Assembly (NCBI RefSeq): GCF_009764685.1 | Contig: NZ_VHLM01000059.1 | Span: 1 to 64,000 of the forward strand | Direction: 5' to 3' | DNA: 64,000 bases | DNA from: Flavobacterium sp. I-STPP5a | GTDB lineage: Bacteria > Bacteroidota > Bacteroidia > Flavobacteriales > Flavobacteriaceae | Shown: piece after piece, positions 37,545 through 48,280 of the stretch | Layout of the letters: the number at the start of each line of letters is the position of its first letter | How positions within the stretch are numbered: the stretch's first letter is position 1 | Program-made: the position numbers and the translations under genes | Notes under the pieces: generated by a model | The model's input: only the letters and a program-made list of their open reading frames with translations | What the model was told of the DNA's origin: nothing | The model's database searches: none

Positions 37545-38333
37545 ATGGAATATTTAGGATACATTGCATCCATCATAATTGGGCTATCGCTTGGATTAAT
37601 AGGCGGCGGAGGCTCCATTCTTACCATACCTATTTTAGTATATCTTTTTAAAATAGATCCTGAAATTGCTACTAGCTACTCCCTTTTTATTGTAGGTGTG
37701 ACCGCATTATTTGGTTGCGTTAGTCATTACAAGATGGGGAATTTAAAAATTAAATCGGCTTTGTACTTTGCCATACCATCAGTAATTTCAATATTAATAA
37801 TTCGTGAAGTTATATTCCCTAAAATAGCCACTACCCTATTCTCAATAGCCTCTTATCAAGTCTCTAAAAACGCACTTATTATGTCAGTTTTTTCAGTACT
37901 TATGATTGCATCTGCTATTACAATGATCAGAAAATCAAAACCTAGCAGTTCAGCAAATAAGACCAATTATAAACAACTTAGTGCAATTGGTTTTCTTATT
38001 GGTATTGTAACTGGATTTTTGGGTGCTGGAGGAGGATTTTTAATTATACCTGCTCTTTTATTTTTTGCGAAATTACCTATGAAGCAAGCGGTGGGCACCT
38101 CATTGCTTATTATTTTCATTAACTCGAGTATTGGTTTTGGTGGAGATTTATACATTGGTACACCCATAAATTATAAAATTCTTTTTTTAATATCGGGCAT
38201 GGCTTTTATAGGAATGCTAATAGGTTTGCAACTATCAAAAAAAATAGATGGAGCGCAACTAAAACCTATTTTTGGTTGGTTTGTACTGTTCATGGGCATC
38301 TACATTATTACTAAAGAATTTTTCTTTAAATAA
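37545..38333 (+). CDS. Sulfite exporter TauE/SafE family protein
   Basis: A 262-residue inner-membrane protein with about eight hydrophobic segments and the duplicated TauE motif: LSLGLIGGGGSILTIPILVYL near the N-terminus and GFLGAGGGFLIIPALLFFA in the second half. The family exports sulfite, sulfoacetate or other organosulfur anions. 52 bp downstream of the Crp/Fnr gene and probably co-transcribed. Together with the persulfide dioxygenase that follows, it would remove the sulfite that enzyme makes. Confidence 0.9.
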   Translation: MEYLGYIASIIIGLSLGLIGGGGSILTIPILVYLFKIDPEIATSYSLFIVGVTALFGCVSHYKMGNLKIKSALYFAIPSVISILIIREVIFPKIATTLFSIASYQVSKNALIMSVFSVLMIASAITMIRKSKPSSSANKTNYKQLSAIGFLIGIVTGFLGAGGGFLIIPALLFFAKLPMKQAVGTSLLIIFINSSIGFGGDLYIGTPINYKILFLISGMAFIGMLIGLQLSKKIDGAQLKPIFGWFVLFMGIYIITKEFFFK

Positions 38334-38342
38334 AAACTTTAT

Positions 38343-38356
38343 GTAACAAATATCAC
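38343..38356 (+). promoter_or_regulatory. Crp/Fnr-type operator ahead of the persulfide dioxygenase
   Basis: GTAACAAATATCAC, sharing ATGTAAC-N2-AT-N-TCACT with the site at 29599-29612. Its centre is 29.5 bp before the -7 element, identical to the other site. Confidence 0.6.
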
Positions 38357-38378
38357 TGTTAATACTAAAAAACAGAAG

Positions 38379-38386
38379 TACATTTG
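38379..38386 (+). promoter_or_regulatory. -7 promoter element of the persulfide dioxygenase gene
   Basis: TACATTTG, 22 bp before the ATG; no TTG at -33. Confidence 0.55.
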
Positions 38387-38407
38387 TACTCTAAATAAAT
38401 TATAAAA

Positions 38408-39823
38408 ATGAAAATAGAACAAATATATACAGGATGTTTAGCGCAAGGTGCTTACTATATTACTTCTAATGGTGAAGCTGCCATTATAGACCCGCTTAGA
38501 GAAACGCAGCCATATCTTGAAAGATTACAAAGAGATGGTGTAACATTGAAATACATTTTTGAAACGCATTTTCACGCTGATTTTGTTTCAGGACACTTAG
38601 ATTTAAGTCGTGCTACAAATGCACCTATTGTTTATGGTCCTAATGCTACTTGCGAATTTGAATGTGTCTCTGCGGTGGATGGCCAAATTTTTACTTTAGG
38701 AAATTTGACAATCAAGGTGTTGCATACTCCAGGACACACCATGGAAAGTACTACGTTTTTACTTATTGATGAAAACGGAAAAGACCATGCCATTTTTTCT
38801 GGTGACACTTTATTCATAGGTGATGTTGGAAGACCTGATTTGGCTCAAAAAGCAGCACACATGACACAAGAACAACTTGCAGCTACTTTGTACCATTCTC
38901 TACGTGATAAAATTATGACTTTGGCTGATGATGTTATTGTGTATCCCGCACATGGAGCGGGAAGTGCTTGCGGTAAAAACATGAGTAAAGAAACCGTTTC
39001 TACCATTGGGAACCAAAAAGAAACTAATTACGCCTTAAGAGCAAACATGACCGAAGCAGAATTTATTGCAGAAGTTACAGATGGTTTATTGCCTCCACCA
39101 GCTTATTTTGGTATGAATGTAGCCATGAATAAAAAAGGGTACGATAGTTTTGAAAATGTATTGAATTTAGGAATGCGAGCACTAACTCCTAGAGAATTTG
39201 AAACTGCTGCCGAAGAAAATGGTGCATTACTTCTTGATACTCGTAAAAACGGTGTTTTTGCAAAAGGATTTATCCCGCAATCAATAAACATAGGTATAGA
39301 TGGTGATTTTGCACCTTGGGTAGGTGCGCTAGTGGCTGATGTACAACAACCTATATTGATAATTTGTGAAGTAGGACAAGAAGAAGAAACAGTAACACGA
39401 TTGAGTCGTGTAGGGTTTGACAATTTATTAGGCCATCTTGAAGGAGGATTTGATGCATGGGTGAATGCTGGAAATGAAATAGATACAATTAATAGAATTT
39501 CGGCAGCACAATTTGAACAAGAAGTAAAAATAGGTGAAAGCAAAATCGTTGATATAAGAAAAGAGACTGAATATAGCGCAGAGCACGTAGACGATGCTTA
39601 TAATAAACCACTTGCTGCTATAAATGATTGGATTAAAGATATTGACCCAAAAGAACATTTTTACATTCATTGTGCTGGAGGATACCGCAGTATGATTGCA
39701 GCTTCTATCCTTGAAGCTCGCGGTTTTAGAAACTTTACCGAAATTGAAGGGGGATTTAACGCCATTGCAAAAACGAATATTCCCAAAACAGATTTTGTTT
39801 GCCAAAGTAAAATATTAAAATAA
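38408..39823 (+). CDS. ETHE1-like persulfide dioxygenase fused to two rhodanese domains
   Basis: A 471-residue cytosolic protein. The N-terminal metallo-beta-lactamase domain (about 1-240) has the metal ligands HFHADFVSGH (H54, H56, D58, H63), HTPGHTMES and FSGDTLF, and belongs to the ETHE1/glyoxalase II-like group that oxidises glutathione or other persulfides to sulfite. Two rhodanese domains follow: the first (about 255-365) has the loop ICEVGQEEE, the second (about 375-465) the loop HCAGGYRS, each with a cysteine. It sits between a TauE exporter and a thiol methyltransferase, in a persulfide-detoxification setting, and is preceded by a Crp/Fnr-type site. Confidence 0.9.
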   Translation: MKIEQIYTGCLAQGAYYITSNGEAAIIDPLRETQPYLERLQRDGVTLKYIFETHFHADFVSGHLDLSRATNAPIVYGPNATCEFECVSAVDGQIFTLGNLTIKVLHTPGHTMESTTFLLIDENGKDHAIFSGDTLFIGDVGRPDLAQKAAHMTQEQLAATLYHSLRDKIMTLADDVIVYPAHGAGSACGKNMSKETVSTIGNQKETNYALRANMTEAEFIAEVTDGLLPPPAYFGMNVAMNKKGYDSFENVLNLGMRALTPREFETAAEENGALLLDTRKNGVFAKGFIPQSINIGIDGDFAPWVGALVADVQQPILIICEVGQEEETVTRLSRVGFDNLLGHLEGGFDAWVNAGNEIDTINRISAAQFEQEVKIGESKIVDIRKETEYSAEHVDDAYNKPLAAINDWIKDIDPKEHFYIHCAGGYRSMIAASILEARGFRNFTEIEGGFNAIAKTNIPKTDFVCQSKILK

Positions 39824-39850
39824 CAATAAACTATAATCAATTGATTCATT

Positions 39851-39864
39851 TTGATTTATGTCAA
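39851..39864 (+). promoter_or_regulatory. Possible FNR-type site ahead of the methyltransferase gene
   Basis: TTGATTTATGTCAA, close to the FNR consensus TTGAT-N4-ATCAA. The spacing to the best -7-like sequence (TTGATTTG, 39878-39885) differs from that of the two GTAAC sites, so this is weaker. Confidence 0.35.
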
Positions 39865-39898
39865 AATGATAAATCATTTGATTTGATATAATAAAACT

Positions 39899-40738
39899 AT
39901 GTCTGATTTAAAATGTTGCATTGTTAGCTGCGAGCAACCCATAGATGCAAATTATTGGGAATCGCAATATGTTGCACAAACTACAAAATGGGATTTGGGA
40001 ACCATAGCACCACCACTTCAAGAATTTATAAATACTATAACCAATAAAGACTGTAGTATTTTGATTCCGGGTTGCGGTAATAGTTATGAGGCTGAATATC
40101 TTTTAGCAAATGGTTTTAGTAACATTACCGTTATAGATATTGCACCATCACCGGTGGCAGCCTTAACAAAAAAACATGCTAACAATCCAAACATAAAGAT
40201 TATTCAAGGTGATTTTTTTACACATTCTGGTCAGTATGATTGTATTATTGAGCAAACCTTCTTTTGTGCTATTCCACCGTTTATGAGGCAAAAATACCTT
40301 TGGAAAATGCATCAGCTGCTGGCAAAAAACGGAATTTTAGCAGGACTATTTTTTAATAGAAATTTTGAAGCTGGACCTCCCTTTGGCGGAAGCCAAAAAG
40401 AATATGAAAGCCTTTTTGAAAATGCTTTCCGAATTCAAAAAATGGAAATAGCCAGAAATTCTGTTGCGCCAAGAGCAAACTCTGAGTTGTTTTTTATGTT
40501 TGAAAAAAAGACGAATGTTATTGTGAACTTGTTTGAATTAAACGGAGTTACTTGCTCTACATGTGCCGAAACAATAGATTCAAAATTAACTGATATTGAA
40601 GGTATACTTCAAGTTTCAATAAGTACAAACTTCCAAGAAATTGTTATTGTAAGCCACTCGATGATTGTAATTGAAAAACTTCAAGATGCGCTTTTATATG
40701 ACGCTAATTATTCAATTACGCCTCATAGCACTACCTAG
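39899..40738 (+). CDS. TPMT-family thiol methyltransferase with C-terminal heavy-metal-associated domain
   Basis: A 279-residue fusion. Residues about 15-205 form a class I SAM-dependent methyltransferase of the thiopurine methyltransferase type: DANYWESQYVAQTTKWDLG, the SAM loop ILIPGCGNSYEAEYL (54-68), DIAPSPVAAL, and EQTFFCAIPP. This family methylates thiols, sulfide or selenium and tellurium compounds. Residues about 208-275 read as a heavy-metal-associated (HMA) domain: GVTCSTCAETIDSKL carries the C-x-x-C pair (C219, C222), followed by the expected beta strands. The two parts are in one uninterrupted frame. Located directly after the persulfide dioxygenase, it may volatilise or cap sulfide or a metalloid. 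Confidence 0.8.
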   Translation: MSDLKCCIVSCEQPIDANYWESQYVAQTTKWDLGTIAPPLQEFINTITNKDCSILIPGCGNSYEAEYLLANGFSNITVIDIAPSPVAALTKKHANNPNIKIIQGDFFTHSGQYDCIIEQTFFCAIPPFMRQKYLWKMHQLLAKNGILAGLFFNRNFEAGPPFGGSQKEYESLFENAFRIQKMEIARNSVAPRANSELFFMFEKKTNVIVNLFELNGVTCSTCAETIDSKLTDIEGILQVSISTNFQEIVIVSHSMIVIEKLQDALLYDANYSITPHSTT

Positions 40739-40780
40739 AAAATATGCTTTACTAGTTAATATTGTAACATAATAGGTAAT

Positions 40781-40822
40781 CAATAAAAAAGGTATTTGAC
40801 TGTTCAAATACCTTTTTTATTG
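40781..40822. terminator. Long perfect bidirectional terminator
   Basis: Two perfect 19-bp arms (40781-40799 and 40804-40822) with a 4-nt CTGT loop and A/T runs at both ends; serves the methyltransferase and the convergent kinase. Confidence 0.9.
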
Positions 40823-40841
40823 AGAACCTCATTGATGAAAG

Positions 40842-43800
40842 TTATTTTTTTAACCAAGCTTGCAAAACACGCTCTAAATCTGTTTGAATTATTGGTTTAG
40901 GAAGATAATCATTCATTCCTGCTTCAAAACATTTTTCTTTATCCCCTGCCATGATTCCTGCTGTAATGGCAATGATAGGGATGTCTTGAGAGTTTTCAAA
41001 TTTTCTAATCTCATCAGTGGCTTCATAACCGTTTTTATTAGGCATTTGTATGTCCATAAGAATTACATCAGGTCTTTCTTTTTCATAAAGTTCCACAGCT
41101 TCGTTACCATCTTTGGCTTCAAAAATTTGACAATTAGAAATGATTCTTTTCACTAATGTTTTAGCTAGCAACATATTGATTTTATTATCCTCAACAATCA
41201 AAACTCTCTTATCATCTAAAATACATTCCGGCAAGCTAGTTAGGATATTATTTTTAGGAATAATTAGTGTGTCTAAATCATTTTTGAAACTCGCTCTTGT
41301 AAATTTGACCACAAAGTAAAAATCACTTCCATCTCCATATTTACTAATTAACTCTAACTTACTATCCATTAAGGCTAGCAACTGATTTGAAATTGCTAAT
41401 CCTAATCCAGTACCCCCAAACTTTCTGTTGGTAGAATTATCCTCTTGTACAAATGACTTAAAGATTTTTTCATTATTATATGTCTTGATTCCAACACCTG
41501 TATCCTTTACAGAAAACTTAATTGTTGCTGATTTTTTTTCAGGTTTATTTATTTGACTAATATCTAATCTAATTTCACCAAAATGAGTAAACTTTATTGC
41601 ATTACTTAATAAGTTTACTAAAATTTGCTTGAGTCTTACCGAGTCTGCAATGATGTATTGCGGCACAGCTTTGTCAATATCAAGTATTAAGTTTATATTT
41701 TTTTTGATGGCCTGAATCTTAAACAAGTTGATTACCTGATTGGTAAGTTTAAAAAGATTTACTTTTTCAAAATCCAACTCTAGTTTACCCGACTCAATTT
41801 TGGAGAAATCCAAAACATCATTTACTATATCCATTAATGACGTTGCTGATTCATTAACAGTAGTCATATACTCTGCTTGGTTTTTCTTAAGATTAGACTT
41901 CATTAACAAGTGTGTAAAACCTATAATCCCGTTTAATGGAGTTCTAATTTCATGACTCATATTTGCTAAGAAATCTGTTTTGGCTTTGTTTGCGGCTTCG
42001 GCCAATTCTTTAGCTTTTAAGAGCTCCATTTCCAGCACTTTCTGTTCCGTAATATCAATGAAACTCAAAACAATTTCGTTGATGTTCCCTTGACTGTCAA
42101 AATCTGGATAGCCGTTTACCAAGACCCATATTGGTTCTTTATTAGCCGAGCGTACTACTCCCATTTTAAAATTTTTCAAGGATGACTTTGTTGAAATAAT
42201 TTGGTTGACCGGATATTTCTCAACAAGTAATTCAATTCCAATCTCATCATAAAGGGTAAGATTTCTATCATAAGTAGAAATGCCTTTCAACTCTTCATCT
42301 GTAAGTCCTAACAACTCATTTGCTTTCTGATTGTTTACAATGATTGAGGCATCAGGTTTGTATACCATGATTCCCGCATCAAGGTTATTCAATAATCCGC
42401 GGTATCGTTCCTCACTTTTAAAGAATGCGACATCAGATTGTTTCGCTTTTGTAATATCCCTACAGAGGCAAATAAAGTGAATCTCATTATCTAAATTTTC
42501 TTTCATAGGCGCAACGGATAATTCAAACCAATGTTTTTCTTGGCCTAATTCGAGTACATATTGCTTGCCAGCTGAAAAACCATCAACCGAAGCTTCATTT
42601 ATGGCTTCAAGAATTATGCTTGACGCTTCTTCGGGTAGCACATCTGAAAACTTTTTATCTAAAAAATATTCTGGTGGTACCGCAAGTAAATCATCTCTAC
42701 GGGAGTGATAATTAAAAATTTTACCTTCGAGATTAATTTCAAAAAGCATATCCGGAATGGCGCCAAGTATGGCCTCCATTTTTTTATGCATGCGCATAAA
42801 CTCATCATCTATTTGTTTACGCTCACTAACATCCCTAACAATGGCTACAATTCTACCATCTACAATTTTTTTAGCAGTGATCTCTACAGCTCTTAAAGTC
42901 CCATTTTTGTGCATCATATTGCACTCCATCAATGTTTGCTCCGTATTTATCAATTCAGTAAAGATGATTGGTCTTTTGACAAGATCATCTATAATGTATA
43001 AGTTTTCAAAATTCTTAGTACATAATTCCTCTTTTGTAAAACCTAGCATTTTACAGGCGCTATCATTAACTTCTAGCAAGTTACCTTTACTATTACTAAT
43101 CATAATTGCATCTGAGGCTTGCTCTATCAAACTTTTATAGCGCTCTTCACTGTTAACAAGCTGTTCTTTGATATTCTTTAATTCAGTAATTTCGGTTAAT
43201 GCTCCATTGAGAAGTATTGCCTTACCCTCTTCGTCTCTTGAAACTATACCTCTGTCAAAAAATATCCCATAGGTTCCATCTGCTTTCATGAATCGAAACT
43301 CATCAGACCAATTATTAGTAGTTCCTGCGTATGTTTCTTCCAGTTTTTTGATAACTCGATCTCTATCATCTGGATGGAGTTTTGAACGCCAAACAGTCAT
43401 GTTGTTAACACCATTTGTTACAGTACTACCAAATCCTAAAAGATCTATAAAAGCTTGATTATTCCAACTCTCTCCTGTGATTAAGTTTACCTCAAAAACA
43501 GCATCATTGGTAGCTGCTGAAATCATTTCAAAACGCTCATTGGCAGCTCTAATTTTCTCTTCTGCTTTTTTAATTTCGGTAAGATCTACACCCATCCCTA
43601 CAATGCATTTTTTACCTTCGTAGGAAATACATCTTGAGTTTACATAGTACGGAATTTTATTTTTAGATTTAGTAAAGAATTCAAGCTCAAAACCTTCGCT
43701 ATTTATATCCGAATTGCCTTGTTTGGTCTCAAATATAGATTGAATTCGGGGAGCGATTCTCTTTTTTTGATCGTCATCAAAGAAATCAAGCGGACTCATA

Positions 43801-46800
43801 TTTAAAATTTCTTCTTCGGTATATCCTGTGATTTCTTCAAAATTTTGGTTCCATTTTACAAATTTCCCTTTTTCATCATAGAGGTAAAAAATTCCAGGAA
43901 GGCTATTTATAACTACTTCTGACAGCTGTTTTTCTTTCAAAATTTCCGATTCTGCAAGTTTACGCTCGGTGATATCAGTAATTGTACCTATGTATCCAAC
44001 GATTTCATTTTTGAGATTTCTCTCTGGTATGGCCTTACCCATTACCCACGATATTGCTCCATCTGGGCGAAGAAACCTGTACTCAGAAAATGAAGAATTT
44101 AATTTTTTCGAATCGTTATTCCAGCGACCAGCCAGGTTTGCTACATCATCATGATGTACCGCCTTAAACCACCCATTCCCTAATGCCTCTTCAAAAGACA
44201 AACCTGAAAGTTGACTCCAATACGGATTAACATAAGTAGTGTATCCTGCAGGATCTGTTCTAAAAATGCCTACTGGAGAAACCTCTGTTAAGGTATGATA
44301 ACGTTGTTCACTTTCAGAAATAGTTTCCTCAGCTTTTTTCCTCAAAGATTCTTTTTCAAATATTTCAAGCGCAAAAGAAATATCCCCTGTAGCCTCTATT
44401 AGTAATGTAATTTCTTCATCATCAAAAAAATTGATTTCACTGGCGTAAAATGTAATCACGCCAACTACCAAATTAAATTTTTTGATAGGGATAGTTAGCA
44501 ATGATTTGTAATTTCTTGTCAAAGCCTCTGTTCTCCAAGGCTGCATTCTAGGATCATCCGCAATATTATTACAAACTATAAACTTTTTTTCATATACGGC
44601 TTGTCCTATTGGACCTCTTCCCTCTGGAATGTTTCTGTTCACAGAAATTGTACTAATTACAGAAACATAATTTTCATGTTCTCCGGCAACCATGGCAGGA
44701 AGTACTTTTTCACTCTCTTTATCAATGATACCAATCCATGCTAGCTTAAACTTTCCTGTCTCTACAGCAATGTTACATGCTTCTCTAAATAAAGTTTGCT
44801 CATCTGTAGTGCGCACAATCATTTGATTCATTTGACTTATAAATGAATATAATCTATTGGTTTTAATAATTTTTTGTTCTGTTAGTATTCGATCAGTAAT
44901 ATCAGTAATAATACCATGACAAATTACTGTCCCCTCGGGTTCTAATATAGGCAACGAGTTGACATCATGCCAAACCATTCCCTTTTGCGGATGAAAATAA
45001 CGGTATTGAGTTTTTAGTGGCACCAAATTGGTTTTGGTAATTTTAATCTTCTCAACAACATAATTAACGTCTTCTGGATGTATGCGTTCAAATAATTTTG
45101 AAGTATCAAACTCAATTTCATCAAAAGCAAAACCATAAATTTCTTGAATGGCATTACTTGCATACGTATAAGATAAAGACTGATCTTTATTTTGTCTCAT
45201 AGAATATATTAAACCTGGTGAGGTAGCTGCAATCTTAAAAAATTTATTGCGTTCCTCATTTAATAATTCTTGTGCTTTTTTATTAGATGTTACATCTCTT
45301 AAATTAATAACAATACCACCTATATCAGGATCATGCAATAAATTATTAACATAGCCTTCGAGCCAGATGTAATGACCTCGTTTATGTTTTAATTGTAAAG
45401 TGACTGGAAAAGGACTTCCTGGTTCACTCAATACTTTTTTTAATAAAAGTGGAATATCTTTTTGATCCTCAGGATGAATATAATCAAAAACTGATTTACT
45501 TTCAAAATCTTCATGTGACCATCCAGTGACTCTTTGAGCAGATTCACTTCGGAAAATAATATTTAACTTATCATCAACTAAAGAAATGATGTCTACGCTA
45601 TTTTGTATTAAAGCTCTAAAACGACGTTCGTTTTGAGCAATTTTTTCCTCAATAGCTTTTTTCTCTGTTACATCTTTAACAAAACCGAGGTAACGATTTT
45701 TAGCAATTTTTACTGCTTCAACTTGCCACCATCTCCTGGAACCGTCTTTTAAAACGGCTTGCATTTCTTTTTTACCTACTCCTTTTTCTAAAAGATTTTT
45801 AAATTCAACAAAGTACTCTTTCTGGTATGTAATTGCTGATAAATCCCCAAATTTCTTCGTAAGCAACTCTTCCCTGGAATAACCCGAAAGCAATGTTGCA
45901 GCCTGATTAACCTCAATATAAGATCCATGCTCATCTAAAACAAACACACCATCCGGAGCATTTTCGATATAGTTTTGAAATTTTAAATCACTTTCTTTTT
46001 GAATAAATTGTATTCGCTGAGCAACCTCAACTTTTTCACGTTTTTTAATTTTAGATTCTATTTGCTTTTTTTCAGTTACATCTTGAACCGTTCCATTAAA
46101 AGCAATGATTCTACCAGACTTATCCTCTTGCGGAATAACAATGGCATACAGCCATTTTTGATCTTGGTTTGCAAAGACTACTTTACGCTCTAAATCAAAT
46201 TCCTTTTTATCAATTATTGCATTATTTATTTTTTCGAGAAAAAAAGAAGAATCCTCTTTTGAAAAAATATTTAAAAATTCTTTAAATAAATCTTGATCAG
46301 GTTCTCTTATCAATTCATAAATAGCATACAATTCATTAGACCAAAACATTTCTTTAGTATCTAACTTATATCTCCAGCTACCTAATTTGGCAATATGTTG
46401 GGCATCATTAAGTAATTTTTCACTTACTGATAATTGCTCTTGAATACTTTTAACACACGTTACGTCTCTCCCTATGCCATAAGCTAGGCCGTGTTCATGA
46501 GATACGGTGATAATCCATTGAATAGAAATAATCTCACCATTTTTTTTAACATAACGATTTTCAAAGTTTATTGATTCCTTTTCCTTACCTAGCCTTTTTA
46601 CTTCATCTCTACTTTTTTCAAGATCTTCAGGATGTATAAAGTTTAGAAAAGGTTGCGATAAAAGTTCATGTTCTGTGTACCCTAATACCGAAACAAATGC
46701 TGGATTTATTTCTTTAAAATAACAATCGGCAGTAGCAATACATACAAAATCCTGTGAACTCTGAATTAATTGCTCAAAGTTATTTTTACATGAGTCTTTT

Positions 46801-46880
46801 TCTATTAAGTTTTGAATTTGTGTTCCCTTTTGCTTTACTAAAATAAGCAATTCATCATAGCTGTAATTAGCCTCATTCAT
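40842..46880 (-). CDS. Giant soluble hybrid histidine kinase with about eleven PAS domains and a GAF domain
   Basis: A 2012-residue sensor kinase without signal peptide or membrane segment. PAS/PAC units occur at roughly 33-142, 155-272, 300-410, 415-535 and 545-665; a GAF domain follows at about 675-835; six more PAS/PAC units fill about 850-1605, each ending in a D[VIL]T-type PAC motif. A HisKA domain has the phospho-accepting H1643 in [11 protein letters not shown]; the HATPase has [15 protein letters not shown] and [10 protein letters not shown]; a C-terminal receiver (about 1893-2010) has the phospho-acceptor D1943 in VILMDIQMP and K in YLPKP. A large cytosolic integrator; ligands unknown. 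No response-regulator gene is adjacent, so the built-in receiver may pass the signal on to an unlinked phosphotransferase. Confidence 0.93.
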   Translation of the reverse strand: MNEANYSYDELLILVKQKGTQIQNLIEKDSCKNNFEQLIQSSQDFVCIATADCYFKEINPAFVSVLGYTEHELLSQPFLNFIHPEDLEKSRDEVKRLGKEKESINFENRYVKKNGEIISIQWIITVSHEHGLAYGIGRDVTCVKSIQEQLSVSEKLLNDAQHIAKLGSWRYKLDTKEMFWSNELYAIYELIREPDQDLFKEFLNIFSKEDSSFFLEKINNAIIDKKEFDLERKVVFANQDQKWLYAIVIPQEDKSGRIIAFNGTVQDVTEKKQIESKIKKREKVEVAQRIQFIQKESDLKFQNYIENAPDGVFVLDEHGSYIEVNQAATLLSGYSREELLTKKFGDLSAITYQKEYFVEFKNLLEKGVGKKEMQAVLKDGSRRWWQVEAVKIAKNRYLGFVKDVTEKKAIEEKIAQNERRFRALIQNSVDIISLVDDKLNIIFRSESAQRVTGWSHEDFESKSVFDYIHPEDQKDIPLLLKKVLSEPGSPFPVTLQLKHKRGHYIWLEGYVNNLLHDPDIGGIVINLRDVTSNKKAQELLNEERNKFFKIAATSPGLIYSMRQNKDQSLSYTYASNAIQEIYGFAFDEIEFDTSKLFERIHPEDVNYVVEKIKITKTNLVPLKTQYRYFHPQKGMVWHDVNSLPILEPEGTVICHGIITDITDRILTEQKIIKTNRLYSFISQMNQMIVRTTDEQTLFREACNIAVETGKFKLAWIGIIDKESEKVLPAMVAGEHENYVSVISTISVNRNIPEGRGPIGQAVYEKKFIVCNNIADDPRMQPWRTEALTRNYKSLLTIPIKKFNLVVGVITFYASEINFFDDEEITLLIEATGDISFALEIFEKESLRKKAEETISESEQRYHTLTEVSPVGIFRTDPAGYTTYVNPYWSQLSGLSFEEALGNGWFKAVHHDDVANLAGRWNNDSKKLNSSFSEYRFLRPDGAISWVMGKAIPERNLKNEIVGYIGTITDITERKLAESEILKEKQLSEVVINSLPGIFYLYDEKGKFVKWNQNFEEITGYTEEEILNMSPLDFFDDDQKKRIAPRIQSIFETKQGNSDINSEGFELEFFTKSKNKIPYYVNSRCISYEGKKCIVGMGVDLTEIKKAEEKIRAANERFEMISAATNDAVFEVNLITGESWNNQAFIDLLGFGSTVTNGVNNMTVWRSKLHPDDRDRVIKKLEETYAGTTNNWSDEFRFMKADGTYGIFFDRGIVSRDEEGKAILLNGALTEITELKNIKEQLVNSEERYKSLIEQASDAIMISNSKGNLLEVNDSACKMLGFTKEELCTKNFENLYIIDDLVKRPIIFTELINTEQTLMECNMMHKNGTLRAVEITAKKIVDGRIVAIVRDVSERKQIDDEFMRMHKKMEAILGAIPDMLFEINLEGKIFNYHSRRDDLLAVPPEYFLDKKFSDVLPEEASSIILEAINEASVDGFSAGKQYVLELGQEKHWFELSVAPMKENLDNEIHFICLCRDITKAKQSDVAFFKSEERYRGLLNNLDAGIMVYKPDASIIVNNQKANELLGLTDEELKGISTYDRNLTLYDEIGIELLVEKYPVNQIISTKSSLKNFKMGVVRSANKEPIWVLVNGYPDFDSQGNINEIVLSFIDITEQKVLEMELLKAKELAEAANKAKTDFLANMSHEIRTPLNGIIGFTHLLMKSNLKKNQAEYMTTVNESATSLMDIVNDVLDFSKIESGKLELDFEKVNLFKLTNQVINLFKIQAIKKNINLILDIDKAVPQYIIADSVRLKQILVNLLSNAIKFTHFGEIRLDISQINKPEKKSATIKFSVKDTGVGIKTYNNEKIFKSFVQEDNSTNRKFGGTGLGLAISNQLLALMDSKLELISKYGDGSDFYFVVKFTRASFKNDLDTLIIPKNNILTSLPECILDDKRVLIVEDNKINMLLAKTLVKRIISNCQIFEAKDGNEAVELYEKERPDVILMDIQMPNKNGYEATDEIRKFENSQDIPIIAITAGIMAGDKEKCFEAGMNDYLPKPIIQTDLERVLQAWLKK

Positions 46881-47091
46881 AAGACATTAGTATTAAAGTA
46901 ATCGCTAAATATAACAAAAAAAATAATCCATTAAAAACTTAAATGATGAAACTTAAATAATGTTCGATAGAATACACACATAAGAGGTTAAATACATTTC
47001 AATTTAATAGTATATTTTTATTATTTGTAAAATGCTTTAATGAGCTTTTCAAAATTAAGAACATAAAATTTAACAAAAATTTAAAACACAT

Positions 47092-47103
47092 TTGTATATA
47101 CAA
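47092..47103. promoter_or_regulatory. Palindromic candidate MarR operator
   Basis: TTGTATATACAA, a perfect 12-bp palindrome overlapping the -33 region; a related ATATACAAAT half lies just before the ATG (47139-47148). Confidence 0.5.
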
Positions 47104-47116
47104 CAATAATTATCAC

Positions 47117-47124
47117 TATATTTG
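47117..47124 (+). promoter_or_regulatory. -7 promoter element of the marR operon
   Basis: TATATTTG with TTG at 47092-47094 (22-bp spacer). Confidence 0.55.
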
Positions 47125-47150
47125 TACCAACAAATTACATATATACAAAT

Positions 47151-47606
47151 ATGAAAATTGAAGAGATATTAAAATCAACTGTAACTATGGATAATTCAAA
47201 AAAAATTATCCTGAATATTTTATATACACAAAATGTCATTACAGAGAACTTTAATGAAATCCTCAAACCCTTTGAAATATCAAGTGAACAATATAACGTA
47301 TTGCGTATCCTAAGGGGGCAAAAAGGAAATCCAGCAAACATGTCTGTAATTCAAGAAAGAATGCTTGCAAAAACAAGCAACACAACCCGCCTTGTAGACA
47401 AATTGCTCCTAAAAGAATATGTAACGAGAAAAGTATGCCCTGATAACCGACGAAAAATTGAAGTTTTAATTACCCTTAAAGGATTAGAAGTGCTATCAGA
47501 ATTAGATCCAAAAGTGATAGCGCATGAACGTTTTTTTTCGCAAAACTTAACACCAGAAGAAATTGAACAGTTAAACGCATTATTAGAAAAATATAGAAAA
47601 CAATAA
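47151..47606 (+). CDS. MarR family transcriptional regulator
   Basis: A 151-residue winged-helix regulator: ISSEQYNVLRILRGQKG, then NMSVIQERMLAKTSNTTRLVDKLLLKEYVTRK and wing NRRKIEVLITLKGLEVL. MarR proteins are usually repressors released by small aromatic or oxidising compounds. It starts an apparent three-gene operon with a nitroreductase-family oxidoreductase (12-bp gap) and a YceI protein (29-bp gap). The palindrome over its own promoter suggests autoregulation. Confidence 0.9.
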   Translation: MKIEEILKSTVTMDNSKKIILNILYTQNVITENFNEILKPFEISSEQYNVLRILRGQKGNPANMSVIQERMLAKTSNTTRLVDKLLLKEYVTRKVCPDNRRKIEVLITLKGLEVLSELDPKVIAHERFFSQNLTPEEIEQLNALLEKYRKQ

Positions 47607-47618
47607 ATAAATATAATT

Positions 47619-48251
47619 ATGAGTACATTTATAGAAAACCAGAATTGGAGATATGCAACTAAAAAATTTGATGCATCAAAAAAAATAACAACAGAAGATT
47701 TAAGTACGTTAAAAGAAGCTATCCGCTTAACCGCATCTTCTTATGGATTACAACCATACAAAATTATTATTGTTGACAATCCTGAATTACGTGCTCAATT
47801 GCAACCAGCAGCTTACGGACAAGCGCAAGTTGTGGATGCTTCACACTTGATTGTTTTTGCAAATGAATTAAACTTTGGTGCAGAGGGAATTGACGATTTT
47901 GCAAAAACAATGAGCGAAACTCGTGAAATTCCACTTGAAAGCATTCAAGGGTATGTGGATTACATGAAGGGTAACATTGTAGGATTGTCTGAAGAAAGCA
48001 GAAACTTATGGTCAGCAAAACAAACCTATATTGCACTTGGTAACCTATTAAACAGTGCTGCTGAATTAAAAATTGACACCACTCCTATGGAAGGTTTTAT
48101 ACCAGCACAAGTAAATGAAATTCTAGGTCTAGATAAATTAGGTCTTAATGCTACATTACTTGCAACAATAGGATATCGCCATAAAGAAGATGCTACACAG
48201 CATTACAAAAAAGTGAGAAAATCAAACGAGGATTTATTTATTACACTATAA
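47619..48251 (+). CDS. Nitroreductase-family NAD(P)H-dependent oxidoreductase
   Basis: A 210-residue FMN-dependent oxidoreductase of the NfsB type. FMN-binding features are NWRYATKKFDASKKI at the N-terminus, LTASSYGLQPYKIIIV, and the C-terminal GYRHKEDATQHYKKVRKS. It reduces quinones, nitroaromatics or similar electrophiles using NAD(P)H. Its place after marR suggests induction by such compounds. Confidence 0.9.
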   Translation: MSTFIENQNWRYATKKFDASKKITTEDLSTLKEAIRLTASSYGLQPYKIIIVDNPELRAQLQPAAYGQAQVVDASHLIVFANELNFGAEGIDDFAKTMSETREIPLESIQGYVDYMKGNIVGLSEESRNLWSAKQTYIALGNLLNSAAELKIDTTPMEGFIPAQVNEILGLDKLGLNATLLATIGYRHKEDATQHYKKVRKSNEDLFITL

Positions 48252-48280
48252 TTTTTTTAAACAACTTTAAACAAACTAAA

